From Aurantimicrobium minutum (GTDB lineage Bacteria > Actinomycetota > Actinomycetes > Actinomycetales > Microbacteriaceae): a stretch of DNA of 64,000 nucleotides. This document shows, piece after piece, positions 44,834-54,050 of the stretch (its first letter is position 1; each line of letters starts with the position of its first letter). The notes beneath the pieces were generated by a model. The model was not told where the DNA came from, searched no databases, and was given only the letters and a program-made list of their open reading frames with translations. Where the stretch lies: the NCBI RefSeq assembly GCF_029894165.1, contig NZ_JARXXU010000001.1, forward strand, positions 558,001-622,000. Direction: 5' to 3'. The position numbers were made by a program, and so were the translations under genes.

Positions 44834-46723
44834 GTGACAAGCCAGAAGCCCTTCGTTCTGCGATATCCCGTCTTCGCGTCGACGATTGTGCTGGCCATCG
44901 TGGGGGGAGTCCTGGCATTGTCGGGGCTGGAGGGTGCCGCCCGCTGGACCATCAGCATCTTTGCCCTCGCTGTGGCGGCCAAAGAATCCGTCAGGATGGT
45001 GCGCTCGATTATGAAGGGCAGCTGGGGCATTGATGTCCTGGCCGTCACGGCGATCATCGCCACCGTGTTGGTAGGTGAATACTGGGCCAGCGTCATCATC
45101 GTGTTGATGTTCACCGGCGGTGAAGCCCTCGAAGACTATGCCGAGAGCCGTGCCAAACGGGAACTTACCTCTCTGCTCAACAACAGCCCTCAGATTGCTC
45201 ACCGCGAAGTTACTGCCGGAGCAACCACCGAAGACTGCCCCGTCACCGAACTGGCCCTTGAAGATGTCGTGGTGGTGAAGCCCGGTGAACTGATCCCCGT
45301 GGATGGCATCCTGCTCTCGGATGAAGCCACCCTCGACGAATCCTCGCTGACCGGTGAAAGTATTCCGGTTGAGCGCGTGCGGGGGGACCAGGTCATTAGT
45401 GGCTCGGTCAACGGTTCCGCTGCCTTCCGCATGAAAGTGACAGCCCGTGCCGAAGACAGCCAGTATCAGCGCATCGTGGCACTGGTCACCGAGGCCGCAG
45501 AGAGCAAGGCCCCCTTTGTCCGTTTGGCTGACCGTTATGCCGTGCCGTTCACGGCAGTGGCCTATGTGTTGGCGATCACCGCCTGGGTGATGAGTGGAAA
45601 CCCCACACACTTTGCCGAAGTGCTCGTTGTGGCTACGCCGTGCCCTTTGATCATTGCGGCCCCGGTGGCGTTTATTGCTGGCATGAGCCGGGCTGCTCGT
45701 CACGGCATCATCGTGAAAAACGGGGGCACACTCGAGAAACTGGCTCGTATCAAGACTGTCGCGTTCGACAAGACGGGAACACTGACCCACGGTCAGCCGG
45801 TGCTCAGCTCTGTGGTGAGCGTGGGGGTTGTGGACGAGAACGAGCTGGTCCGCTTAGCCGCGATCGCGGAGCAATACTCAGCGCACACCCTCGCGCAGTC
45901 GATTGTGCAGGGGGCGCGGCTTCGATCCCTTACGGTCACGCCCTGTGAGGACGTGGTGGAAACCACGGCAGCAGGACTGACCGCGAACATCGAAGGCCAC
46001 ACCGTCGTCGTGGGCAAATACAGTTTCATTGCGCAGCAGGATCCTGCCGCGGTGAGAGTGGATATTGCTGCCGGGGAACTCGCTGTGTATGTCGCCATCG
46101 ACGGCAAATTCGCCGGAGCTTTACTGCTCCGCGACGAATTGCGCGCCGATGCACCCGACACCTTGACATGGCTGTCTTTGCTGGGTATCACACACACCCT
46201 CATGCTCACCGGTGACGGGAAAGTCACCGCCGAGCATGTGGCGAAAAGCCTCGGTGTGACAAATGTGCAGGCCGAATGTCTGCCCCTGGACAAAGTCCGG
46301 GCAGTCGAGGCCGTCACGGACCGCCCCGTGATGATGGTGGGAGATGGCGTCAACGACGCCCCCGTGCTGGCCGCCGCTGATGTGGGTGTGGCGATGGGCG
46401 CCCGGGGCTCCACCGCTGCCAGTGAATCCGCGGATGTCGTGATCATGAAGGACGATCTGCACCGTGTAGCCCGGGCCATTGAGATCGGTCAGCAAACCAT
46501 CCGCATTGCGCTGCAGAGCATCTGGATCGGGATCTCGCTGAGCCTGATCCTGATGATCCTGGCCACCTTCGGCCTGATTCCTGCCGTGGTGGGGGCAGGA
46601 TTCCAAGAAGTCATTGATGTGGTGGCGATTCTTAACGCGCTACGAGCTCTTGGAACCTCGCGTTGGCTTGCAAGGCTCCATCTGGCGCAACGGTCAGTAC
46701 AGCCACAGCAAAGTTCTGTGTGA
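44834..46723 (+). CDS. Heavy-metal-translocating P1B-type ATPase
   Basis: 629 aa, GTG start. No N-terminal metal-binding domain. Membrane segments in the first 100 residues, actuator motif SSLTGESIPVE, the membrane metal site ATPCPLIIAAPV, the phosphorylation motif FDKTGTLTHG, and hinge MVGDGVNDAPVLAAADVGVAMG. The CPC-like TPCPL motif with few N-terminal helices resembles the CtpD-type cobalt/iron or zinc exporters of actinobacteria; the ion cannot be fixed from sequence. The last 92 bases overlap the convergent apbE gene. Confidence 0.9.
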   Translation: MTSQKPFVLRYPVFASTIVLAIVGGVLALSGLEGAARWTISIFALAVAAKESVRMVRSIMKGSWGIDVLAVTAIIATVLVGEYWASVIIVLMFTGGEALEDYAESRAKRELTSLLNNSPQIAHREVTAGATTEDCPVTELALEDVVVVKPGELIPVDGILLSDEATLDESSLTGESIPVERVRGDQVISGSVNGSAAFRMKVTARAEDSQYQRIVALVTEAAESKAPFVRLADRYAVPFTAVAYVLAITAWVMSGNPTHFAEVLVVATPCPLIIAAPVAFIAGMSRAARHGIIVKNGGTLEKLARIKTVAFDKTGTLTHGQPVLSSVVSVGVVDENELVRLAAIAEQYSAHTLAQSIVQGARLRSLTVTPCEDVVETTAAGLTANIEGHTVVVGKYSFIAQQDPAAVRVDIAAGELAVYVAIDGKFAGALLLRDELRADAPDTLTWLSLLGITHTLMLTGDGKVTAEHVAKSLGVTNVQAECLPLDKVRAVEAVTDRPVMMVGDGVNDAPVLAAADVGVAMGARGSTAASESADVVIMKDDLHRVARAIEIGQQTIRIALQSIWIGISLSLILMILATFGLIPAVVGAGFQEVIDVVAILNALRALGTSRWLARLHLAQRSVQPQQSSV

Positions 46724-47393
46724 TCTGATCCAGGGTCGCCTGTCCGCCAGAGATGATGGCGGTGGCCAACACGTCTGCGGTGATGATGTCACCGGCCATG
46801 ACGGTGGCTTGCACAAAGTCTGTGGTGGTTTCTGGTCGAGCCCAGATGTGTTCCCCGCGCTCGGAAGTGCCTGAGGTTGCCATGGCGGGAAATTCTGCGG
46901 TCACTCTCACCGCGGCGAGCATGACGGCCCGGTCAGCTGGATCCACGATGCCGGTTATCCAGCCCTGTTCTTCCGGGGATTGATCACCCGAGGTCGTGAG
47001 GTCACCGCCGACGTTGACGGAGAAGTTCTGGAACCCGGCCTGGGTCAGTATCTGCGCTGCAGAGTCGATGGCCACTGCCTTGATGGTTCCGTTGAGGTCT
47101 ATGACGCCATCGGGACGGTGAGGAGTAAACGCCCCATCGGTCTTTTCGCGCCATTCCAGTGCACGCGCATATTCAGTGCGCATGTCATCGCTGGAGTTAG
47201 CCAGAGTCAGTTCCCCACGCGCAATCTGGGACAACTCAGAGTCATCCCGATAGAGGCTGAACTTCTCGTTGAGTCGACCGCATTCCTGCTCCACCGCAGT
47301 AACCGCTGCCTGGGCGTCGCGCTCGCTGAGAGCAGTATCCGCGATGCGGATACTGACCATGGTGCCCATGGTCTCGAACGCGTGCACGGACAT
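46632..47393 (-). CDS. apbE: FAD:protein FMN transferase (ApbE family)
   Basis: 253 aa. ApbE enzymes attach FMN from FAD covalently to Thr/Ser of target proteins outside the cytoplasm. Signature segments: AFETMGTMVSIRI at the N terminus, DLNGTIKAVAID, NVGGDLTTSG, and MATSGTSERGEHIW (active region), with VMAGDIITADVLATA holding the metal-binding Asp residues. No signal peptide is evident. The neighbour 2 bases upstream in the same operon is an FMN-binding protein, the expected substrate. Confidence 0.9.
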   Translation of the reverse strand: MSVHAFETMGTMVSIRIADTALSERDAQAAVTAVEQECGRLNEKFSLYRDDSELSQIARGELTLANSSDDMRTEYARALEWREKTDGAFTPHRPDGVIDLNGTIKAVAIDSAAQILTQAGFQNFSVNVGGDLTTSGDQSPEEQGWITGIVDPADRAVMLAAVRVTAEFPAMATSGTSERGEHIWARPETTTDFVQATVMAGDIITADVLATAIISGGQATLDQITQNFAVAVLTVAPDGALQANARFQELVAR

Positions 47394-47395
47394 GA

Positions 47396-47932
47396 TTAGC
47401 CAGTGAAGCCAGCAGCGTCCAGAGCGGACTGCAGAGACTGCATGTAGGACTGGGAGGTGTAGGTCGCACCACTCACGTTGGCAATCTTGGCAGATTGTGC
47501 GGTGAGGGCTTCCTCGCGCAGAATGGGGTTTGCGCGGGAGCTAATCTGTTGAGATTTACGGTCGGCTGTTTGAGTTTGTAACACCACGACGTCAGTGAGC
47601 TTTCCTCCCGCAACAACAACTTGAACTTGTTGTGCTCCATAGCGGGTGTTGATCACGGCGCCGTCAAAGGTGCCATTTGTCACACCGCCGGTCGCAGCGG
47701 CAGGAGCGGCAGGAGCGTCAGCAGCGGGTGTGGTCAGCGGGTCAGTAGGGACGTTGCCCCATTCGTCTGCTCCGGTACCCGCTGTCCCTGACGCTGCCGT
47801 GGTGGTTGTTCCCGACGCGGCAGCCTGGCTCTGTGGCAGGGACGAGACGAGAGTTCCCACCCCGGCCTGCCAGCCGACGGCGATGATGGCTGCTGAACCG
47901 AGTCCAGCGAAGAAAGCAGTACCTGCGCGCAT
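47396..47932 (-). CDS. FMN-binding domain protein (flavinylation substrate)
   Basis: 178 aa. N-terminal signal anchor (GTAFFAGLGSAAIIAVGWQAG), a Thr/Ala/Pro-rich linker to about residue 80, then an FMN-binding domain with the flavinylation motif SGATYTSQSY near 155-164. Such domains carry covalent FMN outside the membrane and relay electrons. The neighbours encode the flavin-attaching ApbE and a ferric-reductase-like membrane oxidoreductase, forming an electron-export chain. Overlaps the upstream gene by one base. Confidence 0.88.
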   Translation of the reverse strand: MRAGTAFFAGLGSAAIIAVGWQAGVGTLVSSLPQSQAAASGTTTTAASGTAGTGADEWGNVPTDPLTTPAADAPAAPAAATGGVTNGTFDGAVINTRYGAQQVQVVVAGGKLTDVVVLQTQTADRKSQQISSRANPILREEALTAQSAKIANVSGATYTSQSYMQSLQSALDAAGFTG

Positions 47933-49347
47933 TAGAAATCAAACCTTTCTGCGTGGATCTGGTGTTCTTTGAGTCCGAGACGCTGTGCATCTCGAATGAC
48001 GAGTTCGGTCCAGGGTGTGGGACCACAAATGTAGAGATCGGATTCTTTGATCTGGGGGGCCAGGCTCAGCAGGGTTTCACCCTTGCCGTAGGCCTCGGCA
48101 GAGAGCCACGTGTTAATGCCCCGAGGACGGTGACCGACCAGGACGCGCAGCGACGCTGCCTTCTCCACGCAGAGGTCGTAGGTCTCCTGCCAGAGGTAGA
48201 CGTCCGTGTCATCGCTGCCGCGGAGGATCACGGTGGCCTCGTGAGGAGCCAAGTCGGAGCCTTCGAGCAGGGCACGAATGGGGGTGATCCCAATACCGGC
48301 ACCAACAAAGACAGCCTTCGTCGTGGTGCGAGCCTCATCGGTGAACAGACCGTAGGGGCCTTCAAAGCTCACCCGGGTTCCGGGTGTGAGCTGAAGAAGC
48401 CGGGAGCTTCCTGCACCGAGATCACGCACGGTAATGCGCAGTGAACGACCATCGGGATGAGCAGACAAGGAGTAAGGGTGGGCATCCCACCACATCCGCG
48501 CGTTCCAGAAGCGCCAGTTGAAGAACTGGCCACCCTGTGCACGTAAGACTTCGAGGTTACGGCCGCGCATGGTGATGGAGACCACACCAGGTGCCTCGAC
48601 GACGACCTCGCTCACGCGGAGGTCGTGACGCAACGAGCTCGCCACGGGGATGATGACGCGGTAGATCGTGATAGCAGCCAGTGCGCCGGCATAGAGGGCC
48701 ATCCAGTATCCGCGAGCCCAGGTGCCTTCCGCAAACATGGAACCCTGAGTGAACTGGTGGGGAAGTGCCAGGAGAACAGCCGCATAGCTCAGCAGGTGCA
48801 CCACATACCAAAACTCATAGGAGAGCTTCTTGCGGACGATAACCAGAGACGTCACCACAACCAAGATGAGCAGACCCATCGAGATAAATGCGATGGACAT
48901 GTCTTGTTGGTTGACGATCATGTCGATGGCTTCAGCGAGGGGGTTGAGTCCCTGGGCAATGCCATACCCGATCATGAGCAGCAGCATGTGAGCCAGGATC
49001 AAATACAACACGGGCTTGCCTAGCTTGCGGTGCAGGGCAAGAGCCTTGTCGTGACCGAACGTGCGGTCAATGACGGGGATACGTGCTGCCAATACCAGCA
49101 TGACCAGAAGCAGGTCAGAACCGACCAGGCCGGTCACGATTCCGAGCCCGGTGGTCACGTCCTTGATGTTCAGGAAGTAGGTGGCGCCCCCGTCTGCAAG
49201 GAACAGTGCCAGAACGATGGCGACGGAGAAGTAAACAATGGTTTCCAGCAGATCGCCCCGGCGCAGACGCGCCTTATAGCCGCGCTTGATCGCCACGGCG
49301 CGTGCAGGCGTGGCTGGAGAGCGGCGTTCGGTGCGTGATGAAGGCAT
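47932..49347 (-). CDS. Ferric-reductase-like membrane oxidoreductase
   Basis: 471 aa. Six membrane segments in the first 215 residues with His pairs for haem (LHRKLGKPVLYLILAHMLL; WYVVHLLSYAAVLLALPHQ), followed by a cytoplasmic FAD-binding FNR-type domain (HPYSLSAHPDGRSLRI; GTRVSFEGPYG) and NAD(P)-binding half (FVGAGIGITPIRALLE; YICGPTPW). It moves electrons from NAD(P)H across the membrane, here probably to the FMN-binding lipoprotein-like partner. First gene of the three-gene operon. Confidence 0.9.
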   Translation of the reverse strand: MPSSRTERRSPATPARAVAIKRGYKARLRRGDLLETIVYFSVAIVLALFLADGGATYFLNIKDVTTGLGIVTGLVGSDLLLVMLVLAARIPVIDRTFGHDKALALHRKLGKPVLYLILAHMLLLMIGYGIAQGLNPLAEAIDMIVNQQDMSIAFISMGLLILVVVTSLVIVRKKLSYEFWYVVHLLSYAAVLLALPHQFTQGSMFAEGTWARGYWMALYAGALAAITIYRVIIPVASSLRHDLRVSEVVVEAPGVVSITMRGRNLEVLRAQGGQFFNWRFWNARMWWDAHPYSLSAHPDGRSLRITVRDLGAGSSRLLQLTPGTRVSFEGPYGLFTDEARTTTKAVFVGAGIGITPIRALLEGSDLAPHEATVILRGSDDTDVYLWQETYDLCVEKAASLRVLVGHRPRGINTWLSAEAYGKGETLLSLAPQIKESDLYICGPTPWTELVIRDAQRLGLKEHQIHAERFDF

Positions 49348-49473
49348 AGGGGCGAGGGTGGTCTTGGAACAAACATGTCAGGTGACTCTGGAGGAACCCT
49401 ATGGGGAACCTATGAATTACTTATGAATGTAATTCTACGGTTTGTAGAACTTGCTGGGGAGCGGAGTACAGAA

Positions 49474-50262
49474 TTATGAGGTGAACTGCCACGACCGCTT
49501 GGACATGCCATACCAGAAGCCCTCAATCGCGCTGGTGTTCTCGAAACCAGAAGCGCTCGCCGCCCCCAGGGCAACATACAGAGGCGCCCAATGTTCAATC
49601 CGAGGGTGGGCTTCCTGCGCTGCAGGGGCCACCTCCCAGAAGTTCAGCAGAGCGTCGACGTCTTTGTTCTCCAGTGCTTCGGCAGCCCAGTGATCAAACT
49701 CGGCAGAGGCCTGAGGTGGAGCAGTGTTGGGGCCTAAGCCAGGGTTGAACCACCGCAGATTGTGGGTGGTGAAACCCGACCCCACGATAAGAGTTCCCGC
49801 ATCTCGCAGAGGCGCCAGCTTCTGACCCATTTCGAACAGGTCAACGGGGTTCAAGCTGGGCAGTGATAGCTGCAGCACAGGAATATCTGCGTCTGGATAC
49901 ATCTCCGCCAGAGGCACATAGGCCCCGTGGTCGAGACCGCGGCCCAGATCTTGCTGGACGTCCTGGCCTAAGACGCCCAGAACATCCTGGGCAAGCTCGG
50001 TCGCCGGAGGAGTGTTGTATTCCACCTCGTAGTACTTGCTAGGGAAACCATAAAAGTCATAGACCAGGGGAGTATCGGCACGAGTGGAGCTCACCGTGGC
50101 GGGGGCTTCCTCCCAGTGAGCCGAGACCATGAGAATCTGCTGCGGCTTGTCCATGGTGGACGACCAACCTGCGAGCTCACTGGACCAGGTCGCATCATCG
50201 GCGAGCATGGGGGCACCGTGGCTCATAAAGAGCACGGGTTGGGTGCTAGATGATGCCGCCAT
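49474..50262 (-). CDS. DODA-type extradiol aromatic ring-opening dioxygenase
   Basis: 262 aa from ATG 50262 (GGGG 6 bases upstream; ATG 50274 possible). Matches the 4,5-DOPA dioxygenase/YgiD family: FMSHGAPM near residue 12 (metal His), LVYDFYGFPSKYYEVEYNTP, GLDHGAYVPLAEMYPDADIPVLQLSL with the catalytic His, and SGFTTHNLRWF. Uses non-haem iron or zinc to open catechol rings. The substrate is unknown. Monocistronic. Confidence 0.88.
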   Translation of the reverse strand: MAASSSTQPVLFMSHGAPMLADDATWSSELAGWSSTMDKPQQILMVSAHWEEAPATVSSTRADTPLVYDFYGFPSKYYEVEYNTPPATELAQDVLGVLGQDVQQDLGRGLDHGAYVPLAEMYPDADIPVLQLSLPSLNPVDLFEMGQKLAPLRDAGTLIVGSGFTTHNLRWFNPGLGPNTAPPQASAEFDHWAAEALENKDVDALLNFWEVAPAAQEAHPRIEHWAPLYVALGAASASGFENTSAIEGFWYGMSKRSWQFTS

Positions 50263-50351
50263 GATGATCCCCATTCTCAGCGATACTGTGTCACCGCTGT
50301 TGAGAGAGTAAAGCGTGCAGCGGGCGGGATTATTCCCGCACCAGTGCTGAC

Positions 50352-51206
50352 CTACTTGAAAATAATGGTGCGCTGACCATCGCGCAGCACGCGGTCTTCG
50401 GCAAACCACTTGACCGCTTGGGTCAGCGTGCGACTTTCTTCATCCTGGCCGATGGCGACAAGTTCTTCGGGTGAACGCGAGTGATCGACGCGGACCACGT
50501 TTTGCTCAATGATGGGGCCTTCATCCAGGTCGCTGGTGACAAAGTGTGCGGTGGCACCAATGAGTTTCACGCCGCGCGCGTGGGCCTGCTTGTAGGGGTT
50601 GGCGCCCTTGAAGCCGGGCAAGAAGCTGTGGTGAATGTTAATGATCTTGCCTTCGAGCTTGCGGCACAGTTCAGGTGAGAGCACCTGCATGTAGCGGGCG
50701 AGGACAACGAGTTCGATGTCGTGCTCTTCGACAACGTCCAGCAGACGCTGTTCAAAAGCTGCCTTTTGTGCGGGGGTGGTCACCGGCATGGATTCGAAGG
50801 CAACGCCGTAGAAGCCTGCCAGGCCACTGAGTTCATCGTGGTTGCTGAGCACCAGAGGGATGTCAACCGGAAGTTGGCCTGCACGCTGACGGAACAACAT
50901 GTCATTGAGGCAGTGAGCTGCTTTGGTGGCGAGGACCAGGGTGCGCAAGGGGCGACCGACAACGTCTAGACGCCAGTCCATGTCGTACGCAGAGGTGACG
51001 GGCTGCAGAGCAAGCTCAAATTCTTCGCGGCTCGCAATGGTCTCCACCTGCAAGCGCATGAAGAAAGTTCCGGTGTCCTCACTGGAGAATTGCTGGCTCT
51101 CGGTGATGTTTCCGTTGGCTGCAACAATGGCGCCACTGACCGCGTGGACAATGCCGGGTTTATCGGCACAAACAAAGGTGAGTACCCAGTGCGTTGCAGA
51201 AGTCAT
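50352..51206 (-). CDS. purU: Formyltetrahydrofolate deformylase
   Basis: 284 aa. N-terminal ACT domain (VLTFVCADKPGIVHAVSGAI), then a formyltransferase-type domain related to PurN (VLSNHDELSGLAGFYGVAF; ARYMQVLSPELCRKLEGKIINIHHSFLPGFKGANPY; IGATAHFVTSDLDEGPII). It hydrolyses 10-formyl-THF to THF and formate, balancing one-carbon pools. Divergent from the riboswitch-controlled glyA-folD pair 167 bases away, which makes one-carbon units. Confidence 0.95.
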   Translation of the reverse strand: MTSATHWVLTFVCADKPGIVHAVSGAIVAANGNITESQQFSSEDTGTFFMRLQVETIASREEFELALQPVTSAYDMDWRLDVVGRPLRTLVLATKAAHCLNDMLFRQRAGQLPVDIPLVLSNHDELSGLAGFYGVAFESMPVTTPAQKAAFEQRLLDVVEEHDIELVVLARYMQVLSPELCRKLEGKIINIHHSFLPGFKGANPYKQAHARGVKLIGATAHFVTSDLDEGPIIEQNVVRVDHSRSPEELVAIGQDEESRTLTQAVKWFAEDRVLRDGQRTIIFK

Positions 51207-51231
51207 GCTTCAAGATTATTGCCTCCAGCCT

Positions 51232-51240
51232 TGGTACACT
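51232..51240 (+). promoter_or_regulatory. Extended -10 promoter before the ZTP riboswitch
   Basis: TGG followed by TACACT at 51235-51240 makes an extended -10 box. The transcript would begin around 51246, just at the aptamer's first stem. No good -35 is visible, as is usual with extended -10 promoters. Confidence 0.55.
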
Positions 51241-51245
51241 TACAA

Positions 51246-51318
51246 GGTCGCAACTGGCGTTGAGATGGGTATCCATCAGGGAGCGATTAATGAGCGGATC
51301 TAGCCGAACGCCTGGGCT
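51246..51318 (+). ncRNA. ZTP (pfl) riboswitch controlling glyA
   Basis: The sequence has the conserved pfl-motif blocks in order: GGTCGCAACTGGCG at 51246, a hairpin GATGGGTATCCATC, the invariant AGGGAGCG at 51278, then CCG and the 3' block CGCCTGGGC ending near 51317. The two halves form the known pseudoknot binding ZTP/ZMP, the purine intermediate that accumulates when 10-formyl-THF is short. It lies 55 bases before glyA. A later stem (ACCGGG at 51337 with CCCGGT at 51348) may be part of the expression platform controlling the TAGGAG ribosome site. Confidence 0.93.
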
Positions 51319-51372
51319 ATGAACGACAAAACCTGTACCGGGTTTGTCCCGGTCTATCCCTAGGAGCCCACT

Positions 51373-52653
51373 GTGTCTTCATATAACACCTTCAACGCCC
51401 CCCTCTCCGAGGTAGACCCCGAGATTGCTGCCGTGCTGCAGGATGAACTCGGCCGTCAGCGCGACTTCCTCGAGATGATTGCGTCCGAGAACTTCGTTCC
51501 TCGTGCTGTGCTCGAATCACAGGGTTCAGTCCTCACCAACAAGTACGCGGAGGGCTACCCCGGCAAGCGCTACTACGGTGGCTGCGAATTCGTCGACGTG
51601 GCTGAAAGCCTCGCCATCGAGCGTGCCAAGAAGCTCTTCGGTGCCGCCTACGCCAACGTGCAGCCTCACTCGGGCGCCACCGCAAACGCTGCCGTGCTGC
51701 ACGCTATTGCTCAGCCCGGTGACACCATCCTCGGCCTCGAGTTGGCTCACGGTGGTCACCTCACCCACGGTATGAAGCTGAACTTCTCCGGCAAGGTCTA
51801 CAACCCCGTGTCCTACGGCGTGGACCCCGAAACTTTCTTGGTCGACATGGACGTGGTGCGCCAGCTCGCTCACGAGCACAAGCCCGCCGTCATCATTGCG
51901 GGCTGGTCGGCCTACCCTCGCCACCTCGACTTCGCTGAATTCCGCAAGATTGCGGATGAAGTAGGCGCCAAGCTCTGGGTCGACATGGCTCACTTCGCCG
52001 GTCTCGTTGCAGCAGGACTGCACCCCAACCCCGTGCCTTTCGCTGACGTAGTCTCCACCACCGTGCACAAGACCCTTGCTGGTCCCCGTTCTGGTTTGAT
52101 CCTCAGCCGCGACGAAGAACTTGCCAAGAAGCTCAACACCGCGGTGTTCCCCGGACAGCAGGGTGGTCCCCTCATGCACGTCATCGCAGCGAAGGCCACC
52201 GCCTTCAAGCTCGCGATGACTCCTGAGTTCAAGAACCGCCAGGAGCGCACCCTGCGCGGCGCACAGATCATTGCTGACCGTCTGACACAGGCCGACATGA
52301 AGGCTGCGGGCGTGGACGTACTCACCGGCGGAACCCAAGTTCACCTGGTGCTCGTTGACCTGCGTAACTCTCCTCTGGATGGTCAGCAGGCAGAAGACGT
52401 GCTGCACGAGTCCGGCATCACCGTAAACCGTAACTCTGTTCCCTTCGACCCACGTCCACCGATGGTCACCTCAGGACTGCGTATTGGTACTCCTGCACTG
52501 GCCACTCGCGGCTTCGATGACGCTGAGTTCACCGAGGTGGCGGATGTCATCGCCGAGGCTCTCAAGCCGGGTGCAGATGTCTCTGCACTCAAGGCTCGCG
52601 TCAAGGTTTTGACCGAGAAGTTCCCCCTGTACCCAGGCCTCGAGCAGTGGTAG
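51373..52653 (+). CDS. glyA: Serine hydroxymethyltransferase
   Basis: 426 aa PLP enzyme that converts serine and THF to glycine and 5,10-methylene-THF. GTG start with TAGGAG 6 bases upstream. Motifs: [29 protein letters not shown], the PLP lysine in [16 protein letters not shown], and [22 protein letters not shown]. Under the ZTP riboswitch and overlapping folD by 7 bp, so the operon supplies formyl-folate when purine synthesis stalls. Confidence 0.97.
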   Translation: MSSYNTFNAPLSEVDPEIAAVLQDELGRQRDFLEMIASENFVPRAVLESQGSVLTNKYAEGYPGKRYYGGCEFVDVAESLAIERAKKLFGAAYANVQPHSGATANAAVLHAIAQPGDTILGLELAHGGHLTHGMKLNFSGKVYNPVSYGVDPETFLVDMDVVRQLAHEHKPAVIIAGWSAYPRHLDFAEFRKIADEVGAKLWVDMAHFAGLVAAGLHPNPVPFADVVSTTVHKTLAGPRSGLILSRDEELAKKLNTAVFPGQQGGPLMHVIAAKATAFKLAMTPEFKNRQERTLRGAQIIADRLTQADMKAAGVDVLTGGTQVHLVLVDLRNSPLDGQQAEDVLHESGITVNRNSVPFDPRPPMVTSGLRIGTPALATRGFDDAEFTEVADVIAEALKPGADVSALKARVKVLTEKFPLYPGLEQW

Positions 52654-53528
52654 CAGTCACTCTGGACGGCATCGCAACTGCGACTGCCGTCAAGGGTGAA
52701 CTCGCTGGCCGTATTGCAGCGCTCAAGGCCCAGGGGATCACCCCTGGCCTGGGTACGCTGCTGGTGGGCGATGACCCTGGATCGCGTTCCTATGTCGCGG
52801 GTAAACACCGCGACTGTGCAGAAGTAGGCATCAACTCGATCCGAGTTGATCTGCCTGCCACAGCAACACAGGCTGATGTTGAAGATGCGATAAAGAAGCT
52901 GAACGCAGACCCTGCTGTCACCGGCTATATCGTGCAACTCCCTCTTCCCCAGGGCTTGGATGAGCATGCAGCACTCGAGCTCATTGACCCTGCCAAAGAT
53001 GCCGATGGTCTCCACCCCATGAATCTGGGGCGTCTGGTGATGGGCATTGAAGGCGAACTGGCGTCGCCCCTACCCTGCACACCTGCCGGCATCGTGGAGC
53101 TTCTCCAGCGCTATGACGTTCCCCTCTCGGGCAAGCACGTCACGGTGGTGGGCCGCGGTCTGACCGTAGGGCGCCCACTGGGACTTCTACTCACCCGCAA
53201 GGGCATCGATGCGACAGTAACGCTGACGCACTCCCGCACCGTCAACATCGAGGAAGAGATTCGTCGTGCTGATGTGGTGGTGGCTGCGGTGGGCGTTCCC
53301 CACTTCGTGAAGCCTGAGTGGGTCAAGCCCGGTGCTGCTGTTCTGGACGTGGGGATTACCCGCGTGGAGAACGCAGAAACCGGCAAGGCGAAGCTCACCG
53401 GAGACGTGGACCCCGCAGTTGCCGAGGTTGCCGGCTACTTTTCGCCCAACCCGGGTGGTGTCGGACCCATGACCCGCGCGATGCTGTTGGCCAATGTGGT
53501 TAAGGCCGCGGAGCGTGCTCCGCACTAA
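52647..53528 (+). CDS. folD: Methylenetetrahydrofolate dehydrogenase/cyclohydrolase
   Basis: 293 aa bifunctional enzyme turning 5,10-methylene-THF into 10-formyl-THF. GTG start inside the glyA end. Motifs: [19 protein letters not shown] with the catalytic Lys, [48 protein letters not shown] for NADP, and [14 protein letters not shown]. It is the second gene of the riboswitch operon and directly continues the GlyA reaction. Confidence 0.96.
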   Translation: MVAVTLDGIATATAVKGELAGRIAALKAQGITPGLGTLLVGDDPGSRSYVAGKHRDCAEVGINSIRVDLPATATQADVEDAIKKLNADPAVTGYIVQLPLPQGLDEHAALELIDPAKDADGLHPMNLGRLVMGIEGELASPLPCTPAGIVELLQRYDVPLSGKHVTVVGRGLTVGRPLGLLLTRKGIDATVTLTHSRTVNIEEEIRRADVVVAAVGVPHFVKPEWVKPGAAVLDVGITRVENAETGKAKLTGDVDPAVAEVAGYFSPNPGGVGPMTRAMLLANVVKAAERAPH

Positions 53529-53546
53529 TCAGTGCTCTGGATTGAC

Positions 53547-53789
53547 TTACTGATCAAGTAAATCCAGAAGATGGGGACGTGCCTTCATCGCGTGGATGAT
53601 GAGTTCGTTACCGCTATCAAACACGAGAACAACTGTTTCAAGCATTCGCCCCTGGGTATCAAAACCTAATCGCAGTTGACGCGATGGAGATTTGGCGTCG
53701 AGATAATCAACCCACAACGGCCACGAAGCCACCTGGATGATGTCTTCTGCGGTGATTCCGTGTTTGAGTGCGGAAGGGTGAATATTCAT
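53547..53789 (-). CDS. Putative toxin of a type II toxin-antitoxin pair
   Basis: 80 aa. ATG in an ATGA overlap with the antitoxin stop. Beta-rich centre (QLRLGFDTQGRMLETVVLVFD) and C-terminal HAMKARPHLLDLL recall the BrnT/RelE-type toxin fold, in which RNA cleavage stops growth, but the family is not certain. Always-following position after a ribbon-helix-helix antitoxin supports the role. Its 3' end forms a hairpin with the folD terminator region (CTGGATT at 53537, AATCCAG at 53561). Confidence 0.6.
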   Translation of the reverse strand: MNIHPSALKHGITAEDIIQVASWPLWVDYLDAKSPSRQLRLGFDTQGRMLETVVLVFDSGNELIIHAMKARPHLLDLLDQ

Positions 53790-54049
53790 GCAGAGTATTG
53801 CAAAAGCGCACTTCGGATAAAGTCTGATCGACTGGAGTGGTTTCGCTGCGCCTGCTCATCGACTCGGGCAAGTTCCTCGGCTGTCAAACGGACTGCAATG
53901 GTTTGAGATGCGGCCGCACCTCTTCCTGGCCGTCCGCGTCCCCGCTTCTTGAGGGCGGGGACATCAATGCCTGCTTCAGCCTCGGCGACCCATGCTGAGA
54001 TGTCCTCTTCGGTGACAGGAACCCCATTGATCGATTCGTTTTTCAACAT
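53786..54049 (-). CDS. Ribbon-helix-helix antitoxin (CopG-like)
   Basis: 87 aa. The C-terminal part is a ribbon-helix-helix DNA-binding domain: strand TIAVRLTAEEL, helix ARVDEQAQRN, turn and helix SRSDFIRSALLQY. The N-terminal part is acidic and extended, suited to neutralising the toxin. A palindrome with arms CGAATAT and ATATTCG lies at 54051-54073, overlapping the promoter, so autoregulation is likely. Start ATG 54049, with no ribosome site because the transcript probably starts there. Confidence 0.78.
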   Translation of the reverse strand: MLKNESINGVPVTEEDISAWVAEAEAGIDVPALKKRGRGRPGRGAAASQTIAVRLTAEELARVDEQAQRNHSSRSDFIRSALLQYSA

Positions 54050-54050
54050 A

